Shown piece after piece: positions 1-6,971 of a DNA stretch of 22,520 nt. Under the pieces are notes generated by a model. The model searched no databases. It saw only the letters and a list, made by a program, of their open reading frames with translations, and had not been told where the DNA came from. The stretch is from NCBI GenBank assembly GCA_946480785.1, contig CAMLLD010000091.1, positions 1 through 22,520 on the forward strand. Direction: 5' to 3'. The stretch's first letter is position 1. Each line of letters opens with the position of its first letter. The stretch comes from an uncultured Blastocatellia bacterium (GTDB lineage Bacteria > Acidobacteriota > Blastocatellia > Pyrinomonadales > Pyrinomonadaceae). Both the position numbers and the translations under genes were made by a program.

Positions 1-102
1 GTGCTCAAAAAAACTCTTGACAACGGAGACCGCTTCATAGATGGGCTGACATTAGCAAACGCCTTCGGCGTTCAGCGAACACTACGAAGGAATCAATCAA
101 GC

Positions 103-210
103 CGAGCTGTCAATCCATTCGAAGCTATCAACCAATTCGAAGCTATCAACCAATTCGAAGCTGTCAATCCATTCGAAGCTGTCATCCACTTCGAAGCTGT
201 CAGTCAATAC
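103..210. repeat. Six 18-bp tandem direct repeats
   Basis: Six back-to-back 18-bp units lie at 103-120, 121-138, 139-156, 157-174, 175-192 and 193-210. Units two and three are identical (GAAGCTATCAACCAATTC). The others differ at a few positions, mainly A/G in CTRTC and in the last third. Each unit junction carries TTCGAA or a near match, a small palindrome. Because 18 is a multiple of three, the repeat stays open on the plus strand from a GTG at position 1 and would encode an (N/I)xFEA(V/I) hexapeptide repeat. I see no ribosome site or domain supporting translation. The array lies in the 3' region of the convergent ATP-grasp-ASL gene, 8 bp past its stop. It could be a minisatellite, a protein-binding array, or the tail of a repetitive protein that begins left of the window. 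There are no spacers, so it is not a CRISPR. Confidence 0.85.
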
Positions 211-217
211 TGAAGGC

Positions 218-2929
218 TCAGTCGCTACAGAGCGCAGCCACTGTTTCCGTCAATGATTGATCTGCTGCGCGCCACTTTTGTTTGATGGTCTGTAAAGCTT
301 CGGCAGCGGCGCTCCAGGTCTCGCGACAATGATTCAAACAACGCTGCAGAGTTTCCGGCGCCGGGCCGCCGCCGTAGCTGGTCTTGCTGACGACTTCAGC
401 CGGATCCAAATTTCCCGGTGTGATCTCAAAACCGCGTTCGCTCAGTCGTTGCGCGACCGCTGCCAGATCCGGTTCGTTCTGATCGAGCGAATGCCGCACT
501 GACTCTCCGACAGCATAATGCGCGGTGCGAAAGTCCGTGCCGCTTCTTACGAGTTCGTTCGCGAGCTCAGTCGCCAACGTAAAACCTTCGACCGTTCTCC
601 GGCGCATCTTTTCCGTGTCCGGCTGCGCACCCGCAACCACCAAACGCGTCAACGTGGCGGCCTCGATCATGGATTGAAGCGCTTGCCACACCGGCCGCAC
701 CGCTTCCGTCCCAACAACGATCGAATTCGTGAACGGCGTTTTTTGCGCGGCTGAAACAGCGGTGACAAAAGCACCTAGCGGCGTCGCCGTCCGCCCTTGC
801 ACTATCTCGAGCAAGAATGGATTTCGTTTCTGCGGCATCATCGAACTCGATCCGACGAGCCGGTCCGGCAGACGAAGAAATCCATACTCCTGACTCAACC
901 ACGTGAGCAGGTCCGTGGCCAAACGGCTGATCGTCACACCCAACAAAGTCGCTGACGCAAGCAGACGAAGCACCGGATCGCGAGACGCCACTGCATCAAC
1001 CGAATTCGCAGTGGTCGTGTCGAAGCCGAGCAAAGACGCCGTGCGCGATGAGTTGATGGGAAGCGTCGTTCCTCCTCCAGCGCACGCGCCCAACGGACAC
1101 GTTTGCAAGTCTTGAACAGCTTCGAAGAAGCCGCTGATGTCTCGGCTCAACGCCGCAGCAATACCGGCAAGACAATGACCGTACGTCAATGGAAACGCTG
1201 GTTGCGAATGCGTATAACCCGGCATGATCGTCCGCGCATAACGAGCAGCGCGCGACAAGATGATCGCTTGCAACAGCAGCGCACTCCTGACGAGATTCGT
1301 AAATGGAACTCGCAGACGTTCTCGCAGCACGGTGGCATTCAGATCGTTACGCGATCGCGCTGTGTGCAGTGTGCCGCCGACAGTTTGGCCCAACGTCTCG
1401 GACAAATAATTCTCATACATCAAGTACAGACCGCGCGGCGCCGCACGAGCGCGCAGGTTTTCAAAGCCGTTAGCCTCGAGTTCACCGATGGCTTTGAGCA
1501 ACGCGGTGACGCGCCGCCTGGGAACGATGCCCGTCTCCGCCAGCATCACGAGATGCGCGCGATCGACCTTTGCTATCGCAGACATCTCCAACAGAAAGAC
1601 GTCTTCTGCATGTTCATCAAATGCGATCCGGCGCGCAGTCGGCGTCAGCGCCTGCGTCATACGGCCGGTATTCTCCGTCGAATTTCCCGAGCACGTTTTC
1701 AGGTAAATGTGCGGTTCCATAAGCAGCTTGATCCGAGCAAGCGCCTTCTCCGCTACTGCTACTGCTCTTTCATTTGTGTCGGCAGTCGCCAGCACGTGGC
1801 CGATGCGATCGCGAAAATCGCCGCGCGGCGCGAGTAGCGCGCCCGGCTCAACGTAGAGTTGCACATCACTGATTTCTTTCATTTCACGCGCTGCATCGAG
1901 GCCCGAAACCGTCACCAGTTTTCCCGGCTTCGAGATCGTTATGAAGCGCAGCGACGCGTGCTTGCAGTGCAGCGGCTCGAGTTTCATCTTCTGCCCGGTG
2001 GCCAGTAACGTAGTGGCGAGGATCAGATCGACGCCGGTCGCGTGCAGCACAAGCTTCGGTATGAATCCCCCTGCAAGGCGTGGATTAACTTCAATGATCT
2101 TTGGACCATCGCTCGACAGTATCAGCTCCGTATGTGCCGGCCCCCAATTCAATCCGAGCGCACTCAACGCACGCAGCGTGGTGCCACGTATGAGTCGGAG
2201 TTCCGGTTCCGGATGCTCGGCGGGAAAGTCGTGACCGATCTCCACGAAGTTCGGCAGCGCTCCGAGGTATTTCTTCGTTACTCCGATCACGCTGTCGCCG
2301 AACGTCTCAACGGAAAACTCCAAACCCTCGACGAACTGCTCGATCAAGATGCGACCGGGCCGCGGCAGCCCGCGCTCGTTCGTCGGTTGTTTGAGCAGTT
2401 GTCCCGCATGCGCCTCAACTTCTTTGTAACTCCGGCAAAGACGGACGCCGTTGCTGCCGGATCCGTTCACCGGCTTCACTACCACCGGCACGCCGATCGC
2501 CCTCGCACCCGCCAACGCCTCCGGCACACATTCAGCCACGGAAAAATCAGGAATGCCGACACCGGCCGCGCGCAGTAGTTGTCGTTGTTTTCCTTTGTCG
2601 CGAATCTGCGCGACTGCCTTCGGATCAGGACCAGGCAAACCAAGCCGCCGTGCAACCGTCGCAGCTGCGCCGACGAAGTATTCAGAACTCGAAGCGACGC
2701 CGACCAACTGCCGCTGTGAATTCACGCTGCGACACGCGGCCAGCAGCGCACTCTCATTAGTGGTCTCGACTGCGACGACTTCAATTCCCTCACTGGAAAC
2801 GTAACCGTAGCGATCCGGATTTGCCGTAAACAACAACGGGCTCACGCCTATCGATCGCGCGGCAAGCGCGAACAGACGGCCCGTGCCCGTAGTGTTGCTT
2901 TCGATAAAACCGAGGCAGCTCACACTCAT
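218..2929 (-). CDS. ATP-grasp ligase fused to argininosuccinate lyase-family enzyme
   Basis: This 903-residue protein joins two enzymes. Residues 1-410 are an ATP-grasp ligase of the L-amino-acid-ligase type: the ATP-binding strand VVVKPVNGSGSNGVRL is at about 150-163 and the metal-binding EVNPRLAGG at 280-288. Residues 430-903 are a complete argininosuccinate lyase/fumarase-superfamily domain: TARSRND at 523-529, GYTHSQPA at 571-578, the fumarate-lyase loop SSSMMPQKRNP at 694-704, ATELAxxLVR near 786, and GGGPAPE near 853-859. The expected catalytic His (574) and loop Ser (695) are present. By-eye differences from ordinary ArgH are the first Gly of GSSxMPQK replaced by Ser, NPD changed to NPF, and THLQxAQP changed to THSQPAFP, so the substrate is probably not argininosuccinate. 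The start ATG has no clear Shine-Dalgarno. The gene lies 40 bp after the chorismate mutase-VOC gene and is likely cotranscribed. Inferred role: ATP-dependent ligation of an amino donor (perhaps aspartate), then fumarate elimination to leave NH2. The family call is firm; the reaction is a guess. Confidence 0.9.
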   Translation of the reverse strand: MSVSCLGFIESNTTGTGRLFALAARSIGVSPLLFTANPDRYGYVSSEGIEVVAVETTNESALLAACRSVNSQRQLVGVASSSEYFVGAAATVARRLGLPGPDPKAVAQIRDKGKQRQLLRAAGVGIPDFSVAECVPEALAGARAIGVPVVVKPVNGSGSNGVRLCRSYKEVEAHAGQLLKQPTNERGLPRPGRILIEQFVEGLEFSVETFGDSVIGVTKKYLGALPNFVEIGHDFPAEHPEPELRLIRGTTLRALSALGLNWGPAHTELILSSDGPKIIEVNPRLAGGFIPKLVLHATGVDLILATTLLATGQKMKLEPLHCKHASLRFITISKPGKLVTVSGLDAAREMKEISDVQLYVEPGALLAPRGDFRDRIGHVLATADTNERAVAVAEKALARIKLLMEPHIYLKTCSGNSTENTGRMTQALTPTARRIAFDEHAEDVFLLEMSAIAKVDRAHLVMLAETGIVPRRRVTALLKAIGELEANGFENLRARAAPRGLYLMYENYLSETLGQTVGGTLHTARSRNDLNATVLRERLRVPFTNLVRSALLLQAIILSRAARYARTIMPGYTHSQPAFPLTYGHCLAGIAAALSRDISGFFEAVQDLQTCPLGACAGGGTTLPINSSRTASLLGFDTTTANSVDAVASRDPVLRLLASATLLGVTISRLATDLLTWLSQEYGFLRLPDRLVGSSSMMPQKRNPFLLEIVQGRTATPLGAFVTAVSAAQKTPFTNSIVVGTEAVRPVWQALQSMIEAATLTRLVVAGAQPDTEKMRRRTVEGFTLATELANELVRSGTDFRTAHYAVGESVRHSLDQNEPDLAAVAQRLSERGFEITPGNLDPAEVVSKTSYGGGPAPETLQRCLNHCRETWSAAAEALQTIKQKWRAADQSLTETVAALCSD

Positions 2930-2969
2930 CGTAATTGTCGATGATGAGTACTCGTGATGGTCCTACTAT

Positions 2970-3767
2970 TCAGTACACATCTTCGTTATCCATCGCATCA
3001 TACAACTGCCGGATGTTGTCTTCTTCGAACTCGTTGATGTTGCTGCGTTCGAGAAACTCAAACTGCATTCCCGTGTTGCTGTCGCGCCGTGTGAACGCCT
3101 GGCGCAGACCGGGCGCGTTGACGATGTCCGTCAACAGATTCGCGTCGCGCTTTTTCAGATCACCGTGTACTTCGGACAGACCATCGACGAGCAGCGCGAG
3201 ATGCTGCACGCCTGGGCCATAGTGTTCGATGTAGCGCGTGACATTCGACTGCGGGTCAGTTCCCATCACAAGTACGAGCGTGAGGTCGCCAGCCTCGATC
3301 GCCGCGACTTCCATGCCCGACATCGAGCCTTTCACCGGCCGCCGATCCATCAAACGGAAACCGTATCGCTTCGTGTACGTCTCGATCGCCGCATCGAGAT
3401 CGCGCACCGCGATCGCCGCATGATCGATGCGCACGCCGCGCCTGCCGAGAACGCTCGTCTCCGCCGCTTCATCTTCGGGCGACATCAATTCCCTTTCGAT
3501 CTTGCACGACTTCTCGACGATCAGACGGCAGAAGCGTTTGACGAAACCCGCGTCGAGCGTCGTTGAGTCAGCGAACGAGGCGAGATGATCGACCGCGGCG
3601 TCAATCTCGACCGGCTGCATCACGCCAACGTCACTCGCCAGCTTAGCGGCCGCCATTTCGCGGCAGAGTTCGAACCGTTTATCGAGCGCCGCCAGCAACG
3701 CGCGATCAGTTTCGTCCAGTCGTTCCTGCAATGCTTTCAGCTCACTTACTTCTGTTGTCTGTAGCAT
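2970..3767 (-). CDS. Chorismate mutase (AroQ-like) fused to HPPD-like VOC domain
   Basis: Residues 7-95 of 265 match the all-helical AroQ chorismate mutase fold: LQERLDETDRALLAALDKR, then K42 in AAAKLAS and LIVEKSCKIERE at 83-93. Arg16, Arg31 and Lys42 fall where the active-site Arg11, Arg28 and Lys39 of E. coli AroQ would lie. The counterpart of Glu52 appears to be Ala, and position 88 is Glu instead of Gln. Residues 112-262 form one vicinal-oxygen-chelate (VOC) unit: RIDHAAIAV (His116), GVQHLAL (His189) and MQFEFLER (Glu237), the 2-His-1-Glu iron triad of 4-hydroxyphenylpyruvate dioxygenase and 4-hydroxymandelate synthase. The tail EFEEDNIRQLYDAMD also resembles the HPPD C-terminus. HPPD has two VOC domains and about 350 residues; here there is one of about 150. 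The fusion suggests direct processing of prephenate or a derived arylpyruvate. A promoter (3949-3976) and a small ORF lie upstream. Domain calls are confident; the product is unknown. Confidence 0.85.
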   Translation of the reverse strand: MLQTTEVSELKALQERLDETDRALLAALDKRFELCREMAAAKLASDVGVMQPVEIDAAVDHLASFADSTTLDAGFVKRFCRLIVEKSCKIERELMSPEDEAAETSVLGRRGVRIDHAAIAVRDLDAAIETYTKRYGFRLMDRRPVKGSMSGMEVAAIEAGDLTLVLVMGTDPQSNVTRYIEHYGPGVQHLALLVDGLSEVHGDLKKRDANLLTDIVNAPGLRQAFTRRDSNTGMQFEFLERSNINEFEEDNIRQLYDAMDNEDVY

Positions 3768-3792
3768 GGTCGTGTTCCGTTCTGGTTATTGG

Positions 3793-3891
3793 TCAGGCGT
3801 GCGTGAGGGCGCGAAATTCGTTGAGCACTTCGCGAAAAAAGCGGATGCCGCGCAGCGTAAAATGCGGGTCGGGCACAAAGCTACCGCACAT
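3793..3891 (-). CDS. Small ORF, 32 residues, promoter-led, unknown
   Basis: An ATG-to-TGA frame of 33 codons runs between the promoter at 3949-3976 and the chorismate mutase-VOC gene, ending 25 bp before that gene's ATG. The peptide starts MCGSFVPDPHF and ends EFRALTHA, with an amphipathic stretch rich in Arg, Phe and Leu (LRGIRFFREVLNEF) in between. About two thirds of its codons end in G or C, like the flanking genes, and it reads like protein instead of random translation. There is no good Shine-Dalgarno just ahead of the ATG; a purine run (AGAGAAGAAG) lies about 20 nt upstream. I do not recognise a family. It may be a leader peptide, a small accessory or precursor peptide, or the conserved tail of a lost gene. 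Bases 3876-3888, codons 2-6, recur upstream of the MbtH gene. Confidence 0.45.
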   Translation of the reverse strand: MCGSFVPDPHFTLRGIRFFREVLNEFRALTHA

Positions 3892-3948
3892 TACGCTGGC
3901 AACGTAACTTCTTCTCTTATATTGAATTAATTGCGCGAGGCTGCGGGT

Positions 3949-3976
3949 ATGATACTACCGTCGTACTGCCTGTCAA
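3949..3976 (-). promoter_or_regulatory. Sigma70-like promoter before small ORF and chorismate mutase-VOC gene
   Basis: On the minus strand a perfect -35 box TTGACA (3976-3971) is followed after 16 bp by TATCAT (3954-3949), five of six matches to the -10 consensus. Transcription would start near 3942, giving a leader of about 50 nt before the small ORF and about 175 nt before the chorismate mutase-VOC start. This makes the last two enzyme genes a separate transcription unit from the MbtH gene, which ends 35 bp upstream of the -35 box. Confidence 0.65.
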
Positions 3977-4010
3977 CAGTAATTTCTGCCGTCCCTTTTG
4001 TCCTCACACG

Positions 4011-4241
4011 TTACTGGGTCGCGTGACTCGCCTGCTCTTCCATCTTCTTACGGAGACTCAGCGGCCGCATGTCCGTCCAAATCTCCTTGATATGTTCGAG
4101 GCATTCAGCCTTCGTGCCTGACTTTCCCTCATCGTTCCAACCGAGTGCGTTCTCACGATCGGCCGGCCAGATCGAGTACTGCTCTTCGTGGTTCACTACA
4201 ACTTTGTAGATGGTGTTGTCTTCTCTTTCGTCGTTGCTCAT
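4011..4241 (-). CDS. MbtH-like protein
   Basis: This 76-residue protein is full length for the MbtH family, small chaperone-like partners that bind NRPS adenylation domains and are often needed for their solubility and activity. It shows the family signature NHEEQYSIWP, ALGWNDEGKSGT, CLEHIKEIWTDMRPLSLR, including the conserved Trp residues and the WTDMRPxSLR end. One departure is NALGW where most members have a Pro before xGW. The start is set by a good ribosome site, AGGAG at 4252-4248, 6 nt before the ATG. It lies 179 bp downstream of the radical SAM gene. Its expected partners are the two A domains of the NRPS at 15917-22520, the only ones visible here. Confidence 0.97.
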   Translation of the reverse strand: MSNDEREDNTIYKVVVNHEEQYSIWPADRENALGWNDEGKSGTKAECLEHIKEIWTDMRPLSLRKKMEEQASHATQ

Positions 4242-4420
4242 TTTGTTCTCCTAAGTTTTTGTTGACTGAGTAGGGTTATGAGTGCAAAGCTACCGCATTT
4301 TGAGCCCGGCGACTCAATTTGGTGAGTGATGATTTGGACGATTGAACGACTCTGATGAGTGCGCGCAGTGTCGCACAGGCTAGCGGAAAAGATCAAGAGC
4401 AATCGAGTCGCAAAGTTTCG

Positions 4421-5836
4421 CTAAGTTAGATACTGCGGCTCGAGGTTTAGTCGCTGCATCATTTGTCGATCCCACTCTTCCAGCGGATCGAGTCCGGCAA
4501 CGTAACGTCGTTGATTATTCTGCACGTTGTTTCGCAAACTGCGAATCTCCGGGCCGGAACCGAGTATCGTGAGCTTGTAACGCGGCAGACTGCTCGACCA
4601 CAGTTTAGTCCAATAGTGGCGCATCACGTTCGGCAGGTTCGCCACCCCGCGACACAAACGCTGATAATGCTCCGCGACTTCACTCTCGTGCAGAAACTGC
4701 GGGCGATGACACACAGTGTAGCAGTCGTAATCGCGACTCGTCGTTCCGGGCAACAATCTCCCCGCGTCTTTGAGCATGCGAAAGAGAGGCGTTTCGGGAT
4801 ATGGACACATGATGCCGAGAAACGTGATGGAAAAATGCTGCAGCTCGCCGAGGTACTCCGGCAGCTTCTCCAGATACTCATTCGTGTCGCCGTCTGAGCC
4901 GACGATGAGTCCGAAAGAAAGCAGCAGGCCGTTGGCGAAGCAGCGACGAATGATGTGGTCCACCTCGGTGATCTTGTTCTGCCGCTTGTTCATCAGCTTG
5001 AGAGATTCCGGATTGAGCGACTCCAGGCCGGTGTAAACGTAACGGCAACCAGCGGCGGCCATTAATTTGACGGTCGCTTCATCGCGCAACACGTTGAACG
5101 TCAGCGCGCAGCCCCACGTCTTCTTGAGCGGCATCAGAGCCTCGCAGAGCTCGTGCAGGTAGCGTTTGTTGCCGCCGAGATTGTTGTCGAGAAACATGAA
5201 CGAGTCGCGCAACAGGCCGAAGTAGTGCGGGTTCCAGCGCATCTTGAACTCGATCTCTTTGACGACGCTTGCTACCGGTCGATAACGGTAAGTTTCGTGG
5301 CCCGTCAACACACAGAAGTTGCACGCGAAGGGACAACCGCGTGAAGCCTCGACGCCGGGCACGCGTATGCGGTTGTTGTCGAAGTCGAGTAGATCGTAGC
5401 GATATGGCTTGATGTCCGTGAGTGGTACCGGCGGCAAGCTGTACTCAGGCTTCATTTCGCCGCGCTCGAAATCTTTGATGAGGGCCGGAACATTCGCTTC
5501 GGGTTCGCCCGTGATCACGGCGTCGAAGTACTGGCGGCAGTCGCGAGCGAAGTGAGTCGCATGTCGGCCGCCGGCGACGGTTTTCATGCCGCGCTGGCGG
5601 AAGAGGGTCGAAAGCACTTTAGTGTGCTCGTAGTAAGAGTGGAGATAAGAGAAGAAGACGAGGTCCCAATCGCGATCGAGCGGAATGTCGACCTCCTTCT
5701 CGTTGTAGATCTCGACTTCGGCGTAGTCGGGACACAACGCCGCGATGAGTTCCGGAACCGCCGACTGCATGATCGATCGTTCCTTGACGTGCAGCCTGGT
5801 GGGATGACAGAAGGTCGCGATAACGGCTATGCGCAT
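4421..5836 (-). CDS. B12-binding-domain radical SAM protein (BchE/HpnJ-like architecture)
   Basis: This 471-residue protein has an N-terminal Rossmann-like cobalamin-binding region (about 1-130, with the VAGGRHATHFA loop at 87-97 and VITGEPE at 107-113). A radical SAM domain follows with the 4Fe-4S cysteines C168, C172 and C175 in ASRGCPFACNFCVL. Typical later elements are FLDNNLGGN near 215-223 and YTGLESLNPESLKLMNK near 268-284. The order matches class B radical SAM enzymes, many of which methylate unactivated carbons using methylcobalamin; others do cyclisations or ring contractions. The canonical DxHxxG B12 base-on motif is not seen, as is common in BchE-like members. It is the first gene of the tailoring block and probably acts on the peptide or on a precursor. 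The substrate cannot be read from the sequence. A possible -10 box is at 5928-5923. The start ATG has only a weak ribosome site. Confidence 0.92.
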   Translation of the reverse strand: MRIAVIATFCHPTRLHVKERSIMQSAVPELIAALCPDYAEVEIYNEKEVDIPLDRDWDLVFFSYLHSYYEHTKVLSTLFRQRGMKTVAGGRHATHFARDCRQYFDAVITGEPEANVPALIKDFERGEMKPEYSLPPVPLTDIKPYRYDLLDFDNNRIRVPGVEASRGCPFACNFCVLTGHETYRYRPVASVVKEIEFKMRWNPHYFGLLRDSFMFLDNNLGGNKRYLHELCEALMPLKKTWGCALTFNVLRDEATVKLMAAAGCRYVYTGLESLNPESLKLMNKRQNKITEVDHIIRRCFANGLLLSFGLIVGSDGDTNEYLEKLPEYLGELQHFSITFLGIMCPYPETPLFRMLKDAGRLLPGTTSRDYDCYTVCHRPQFLHESEVAEHYQRLCRGVANLPNVMRHYWTKLWSSSLPRYKLTILGSGPEIRSLRNNVQNNQRRYVAGLDPLEEWDRQMMQRLNLEPQYLT

Positions 5837-5922
5837 GATGAGGTTCTCATGAGGTACTCGCTTCTGAACGTGTGTCGACCAGCTAGAGCTAAGAGAGAAC
5901 GACGGTTCCTGACTTCGGCGGG

Positions 5923-5928
5923 AGTATA
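5923..5928 (-). promoter_or_regulatory. Possible -10 box for the radical SAM gene
   Basis: TATACT on the minus strand is a five-of-six match to TATAAT, about 90 bp before the radical SAM start. No convincing -35 box sits 16-18 bp upstream, so the call is tentative. Confidence 0.3.
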
Positions 5929-6022
5929 AGCCTTATGGACCTAAACGGCACGTTTTCAGCGTTATCTAATCGGGATCGTAGGGTTACTGGAATGTTGCCG
6001 CGGGCCGGTTGACGATTTTCAA

Positions 6023-6053
6023 GGCCGCTGGAAGCAGTTCCGGCGGCCTTTTA
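6023..6053. terminator. GC-rich hairpin with T run, intrinsic terminator
   Basis: GGCCGCTGGAA (6023-6033) and TTCCGGCGGCC (6038-6048) pair over 11 bp with one G-U and a GCAG loop, followed on the plus strand by TTTTA. No plus-strand gene precedes it. On the minus strand the hairpin lies about 65 nt past the stop of the secreted protein gene (6113) but is followed by only two Ts. It most likely insulates that gene from the radical SAM promoter, working in one or both directions. The remainder of the 5837-6112 gap shows no gene. Confidence 0.6.
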
Positions 6054-6112
6054 TGTTATGTGCGTTTACGCTCTGACAACGATTGCCGCCCTGACGGTGG
6101 GTGCTCGAAGTT

Positions 6113-6847
6113 TTACGGTACGCCCGTGAATCCGGCGCAGGCAATATTGCTCTGGTAGAAGAAGTCGTTAGTAACTACACACCAGCGATATGAATGACCC
6201 GCGGTGTGAGCTGATGACGGAGGTGGCGTCGCCGACCACGTGAGATTGAAGCCGAAGTAATCCGATGGAAAGCCGCTGAAATCTAGCTGGCTACTCGAGT
6301 TGTATGCCGAGCCGTTCCAAAACAGGCCTGTGCTGAGATCCTGGTAAGTGGTCGTAATCCCTGACCAGCCGAAAGGGCCGAAGTCGAATCCCGTGCCCCA
6401 CTGCGTGTCTGAAAGGCTGCCGCTAAAAGAGGTGCCATAGGTACTGATCGATATTGTTGGCGCCGAGGCGTCGCTGATGTGGCGCGTGCCACCTGTTGTC
6501 GTGCTGCCATCAGGCCACTCGATGTAAACGTTTTCATCGGTTTGGTTGCTTGATCCGCTGTAGGGACCCATCGTGGCATTCCCACTACCGTTCGTACAGA
6601 TCCAGTTTGGAGAATCAAGCTGAGAGCCATTGCGGAAAGTATGCAGTGTACCGCAAACGTTTGCCGGAGCGCCGGTAACGTTGTAATAGAACGTACTATT
6701 CACCCAGTCGTACACACCGTGACTAAATGAGGCGGTACCTCCGCTCAAAGTCGGCGTGCGTCCGAACATCACGCCGCTGCGCGGCTGCCAACATACGAAG
6801 CCAACTAATAAAAGGCCTAACACGAACAAAGTAAATCTTCTAAGCAT
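6113..6847 (-). CDS. Secreted hypothetical protein
   Basis: This 244-residue protein has a typical export signal: MLRRF, a hydrophobic core FVLGLLLVGFVCW, then polar sequence. The mature part is rich in Ser, Thr, Gly, Asn and aromatic residues, with three Cys early (including NVCGTLHTF and WICTNGSG) and two near the end (WCVVTN and IACAGF), which suggests disulfide-linked beta structure. I recognise no family. The start is supported by AAGGAG at 6862-6857, 9 nt before the ATG. It lies downstream of the AraC-type regulator on the same strand and is followed by a hairpin at 6023-6048. Nothing in it points to the NRPS pathway, so it may be an unrelated surface or secreted protein. Confidence 0.7.
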   Translation of the reverse strand: MLRRFTLFVLGLLLVGFVCWQPRSGVMFGRTPTLSGGTASFSHGVYDWVNSTFYYNVTGAPANVCGTLHTFRNGSQLDSPNWICTNGSGNATMGPYSGSSNQTDENVYIEWPDGSTTTGGTRHISDASAPTISISTYGTSFSGSLSDTQWGTGFDFGPFGWSGITTTYQDLSTGLFWNGSAYNSSSQLDFSGFPSDYFGFNLTWSATPPPSSAHTAGHSYRWCVVTNDFFYQSNIACAGFTGVP

Positions 6848-6971
6848 ACTCGTACGCTCCTTCCAAATGGTGTCTAAGCGAGGACATTGCTTTACGTGGG
6901 GGATGAAAGGAAGGAACCCATGAAGATGAGGATTCCTGACTGCTTTCCAAACTATGGGAGACGTTGGAAGT

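Larger units (their letters stand above)
3876..4297. repeat. 13-bp repeat CAAAGCTACCGCA, two copies (3876-3888 and 4285-4297)
   Basis: The same 13-mer (minus strand TGCGGTAGCTTTG) occurs in both gaps of the tailoring operon: inside the small ORF upstream of the chorismate mutase-VOC gene, and 44 bp upstream of the MbtH start. Around the copies the minus strand reads AATGTGCGGTAGCTTTG and AAATGCGGTAGCTTTG. They differ by a TG dinucleotide, so the second could be a decayed copy of the small-ORF start. The two copies are 409 bp apart and in the same orientation. Confidence 0.6.

Noticed and set aside
103..210. CRISPR array
   Set aside because: The 18-bp units are contiguous with no unique spacers and no cas genes nearby.
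1..213. A 70-codon gene starting at GTG position 1
   Set aside because: The edge position makes the start meaningless, no ribosome site is visible, and the repeat alone explains the open frame; kept as a repeat with the coding option noted.
218..1660. Lyase half as a CreD-type nitrosuccinate lyase for nitrous acid supply
   Set aside because: That pathway needs a CreE-like flavin monooxygenase, none is visible in the window, and the lyase motifs fit the ASL family better.
1103..1837. Long plus-strand open frame (244 codons)
   Set aside because: It lies wholly inside the ATP-grasp-ASL gene on the opposite strand, whose motifs are unmistakable; its translation is Arg/Gln-rich noise.
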